Positions 62,900 to 64,000 of a stretch of 64,000 nt of DNA are shown in pieces (position 1 is the first letter of the stretch; each line of letters begins with the position of its first letter). The stretch comes from Acidobacteriota bacterium (lineage in GTDB: Bacteria; Acidobacteriota; Terriglobia; Acidiferrales; UBA7541), in assembly GCA_003225295.1 (NCBI GenBank), contig QHYZ01000058.1, forward strand, positions 1 through 64,000, given 5' to 3'. Both the position numbers and the translations under genes were made by a program. The notes under the pieces are model-generated. The model was given only the letters and a program-made list of their open reading frames with translations. It was not told the origin of the DNA and ran no database searches.

Positions 62900-64000
62900 A
62901 TGAAAAAACCGCTGTGGATACTCGTTGCGATGCTGTGTTTTTCCGTGTCCACGTGCGGTCAGGACCTCGATGGAAAGCTCCTGGAGGCGGCTAAGGCAAG
63001 AAATACTGCGGAAGTGCAGAAGTTACTCGGAGAGGGCGCAAACGCGAACGCCAAGGATAATGCGGGATGGACGGCGCTGATCTGGGCCGCCTATTTCGGC
63101 CGCACCGATACCGTGCGCGCCTTGCTCGAGAAAGGCGCGGATGTCAATGCCAAGGGCAAAGACGGAATGACGGCGTTGATGAACGCGGCCTCTGCAGATT
63201 ATCGGGACATCGTGCATTCTTTGCTGGAAAAACGTGCGGATGTGAATGCTAAGGACAACGATGGATGGACGCCGTTGTTCTGGGCAGCCTTCTCGGGCCG
63301 TGCCGAGATTGTACGCGCCTTGCTCGAGAAAGGTGCGGACGTCAATGCCATGGATGACAGCGGAAAGACGGTGTTGATGAGTGCGGCGGTTAGGGGCCAT
63401 GCCGACACCGTGCGCGCCTTGCTGGAGAAGGGTGCCGACGTCAATGCGAAGAGCAAGGCCGGGCGGACGGCCTTGATGAGCGCCGCCGATTTGGGCCACC
63501 TAGATACCGTGCGCGCCTTGCTGGAGCAAGGAGCGGATGTGGATGCGAAGGATAAGAAGGGAGACACGGCCCTTCGGCTGGCGGAAAAGTACAAGTATTC
63601 GAGCATTGTTGCCCTGCTTCGGCGCGCTCCTCCCATGGCGCCGAAAACAGGTGTAAAGAACAGAACCGCGAGCGTGCCAAGCACCTCTCCGGCCGCCACG
63701 GGCCCCCCTGCAGCTTCCGAACCGCAACCAGCCTCGCCAGCCTCCGCGGGCAGTCAGGACCTCAATAAAAAGCTGCTGGATGCGGCCGAGGCCGGGGATA
63801 CTGCCGAAGTACAGGGCCTCCTTAGGGAGGGCGCGAACCCCAATGCCAAGGGTGGTTATGGAAACACGGCGCTGATGGGCGCAGCGGTCAGAGGCCATAC
63901 GGAAACCGTGCGCGCCTTGCTGGAGAAGGGTGCGGAGGTCAATGCCAAAGGTAACACCGGGAGGACGGCCTTGATGGAGGCGGCGCTGGAGGGCTACACG
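62900..64000 (+). CDS. secreted ankyrin-repeat protein, partial
   Basis: The gene is cut by the right edge; 367 codons are present without a stop. The start ATG 62900 has GAAAGGTAG upstream. MKKPLWILVAMLCFSVSTCG is a signal peptide. Six or seven ankyrin repeats follow (GWTALIWAAYFGRTDTVRAL, then LLEKGADVNAK), each about 33 residues. A Pro/Ala/Ser linker (about residues 245-290) separates a second block that restarts with SQDLNKKLLDAAEAGDTAEV, so the protein looks like a duplication of the same module. Ankyrin stacks bind proteins; an extracytoplasmic role is inferred from the signal peptide. Confidence 0.85.
   Translation, partial: MKKPLWILVAMLCFSVSTCGQDLDGKLLEAAKARNTAEVQKLLGEGANANAKDNAGWTALIWAAYFGRTDTVRALLEKGADVNAKGKDGMTALMNAASADYRDIVHSLLEKRADVNAKDNDGWTPLFWAAFSGRAEIVRALLEKGADVNAMDDSGKTVLMSAAVRGHADTVRALLEKGADVNAKSKAGRTALMSAADLGHLDTVRALLEQGADVDAKDKKGDTALRLAEKYKYSSIVALLRRAPPMAPKTGVKNRTASVPSTSPAATGPPAASEPQPASPASAGSQDLNKKLLDAAEAGDTAEVQGLLREGANPNAKGGYGNTALMGAAVRGHTETVRALLEKGAEVNAKGNTGRTALMEAALEGYT

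Noticed and set aside
63060-63540. 99-base periodic repeats
   Set aside because: They are ankyrin repeats in an open frame, not a DNA-level array.

Overview
The window looks like a piece of a GC-rich, Gram-negative, soil-type bacterial chromosome, most likely Acidobacteriota. This is inference from gene content: many secreted TPR, FecR-like, FN3 and beta-propeller proteins, futalosine-pathway MqnD, bactofilin, a sensor-fused GT20 enzyme and an actinobacterial-style CysO cluster. No rRNA, tRNA, CRISPR array, phage or insertion sequence was seen. Genes lie on both strands in short operons.

Layout. 1-2318: end of a hexulose-phosphate synthase-like gene, then a toxin/antitoxin-like nucleotidyltransferase plus helix-turn-helix pair with its own operator; the nucleotidyltransferase is frameshifted. 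2319-9412: ECF sigma operon, bactofilin, a large TPR protein, a secreted hypothetical protein, a molybdopterin oxidoreductase. 9549-17630: folD, coaE, an HtrA protease, a DUF374 acyltransferase, a FecR-like protein and a large FN3/beta-propeller lipoprotein. 17791-28440 (all minus): ETF-QO, fixB, fixA, fabF, acpP, fabG, fabD, plsX, rpmF, yceD, a small ribbon-helix-helix gene, DUF983 and RDD genes. It reads as a fatty-acid synthesis cluster directly followed by electron-transfer flavoprotein genes, and fabH is missing from its usual place. 28724-33449: a trehalose operon with a membrane-sensor/HAMP/GT20 fusion, a DUF5752 protein and a TreT-like GT4. 33689-41624: outer-membrane protein, broken endonuclease III, dGTPase, TPR and FHA proteins, two glycosyltransferases, PilZ and GGDEF proteins. 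41902-45322: CDGSH protein, then MoeZ, CysO-like carrier, JAMM peptidase and CysM, a complete protein-thiocarboxylate cysteine pathway. 45625-48957: a trypsin-co-occurring-domain protein and a 996-residue CHAT protease fused to a coiled coil, one membrane helix, TPRs and a TonB C-terminal domain. 49190-64000: housekeeping and secreted genes including mqnD, ggt, asnS, arginase and ddl, ending in an ankyrin-repeat gene cut by the window edge.

The two most novel-looking loci are the Trypco1/CHAT-TonB pair and the sensor-GT20/DUF5752/TreT operon. Two genes, the nucleotidyltransferase near 1445 and the endonuclease III near 34866, are interrupted by small indels. Genes outside the obvious large frames were found by reading the sequence: rpmF, the 53-residue ribbon-helix-helix gene, and the two genes cut by the window edges.
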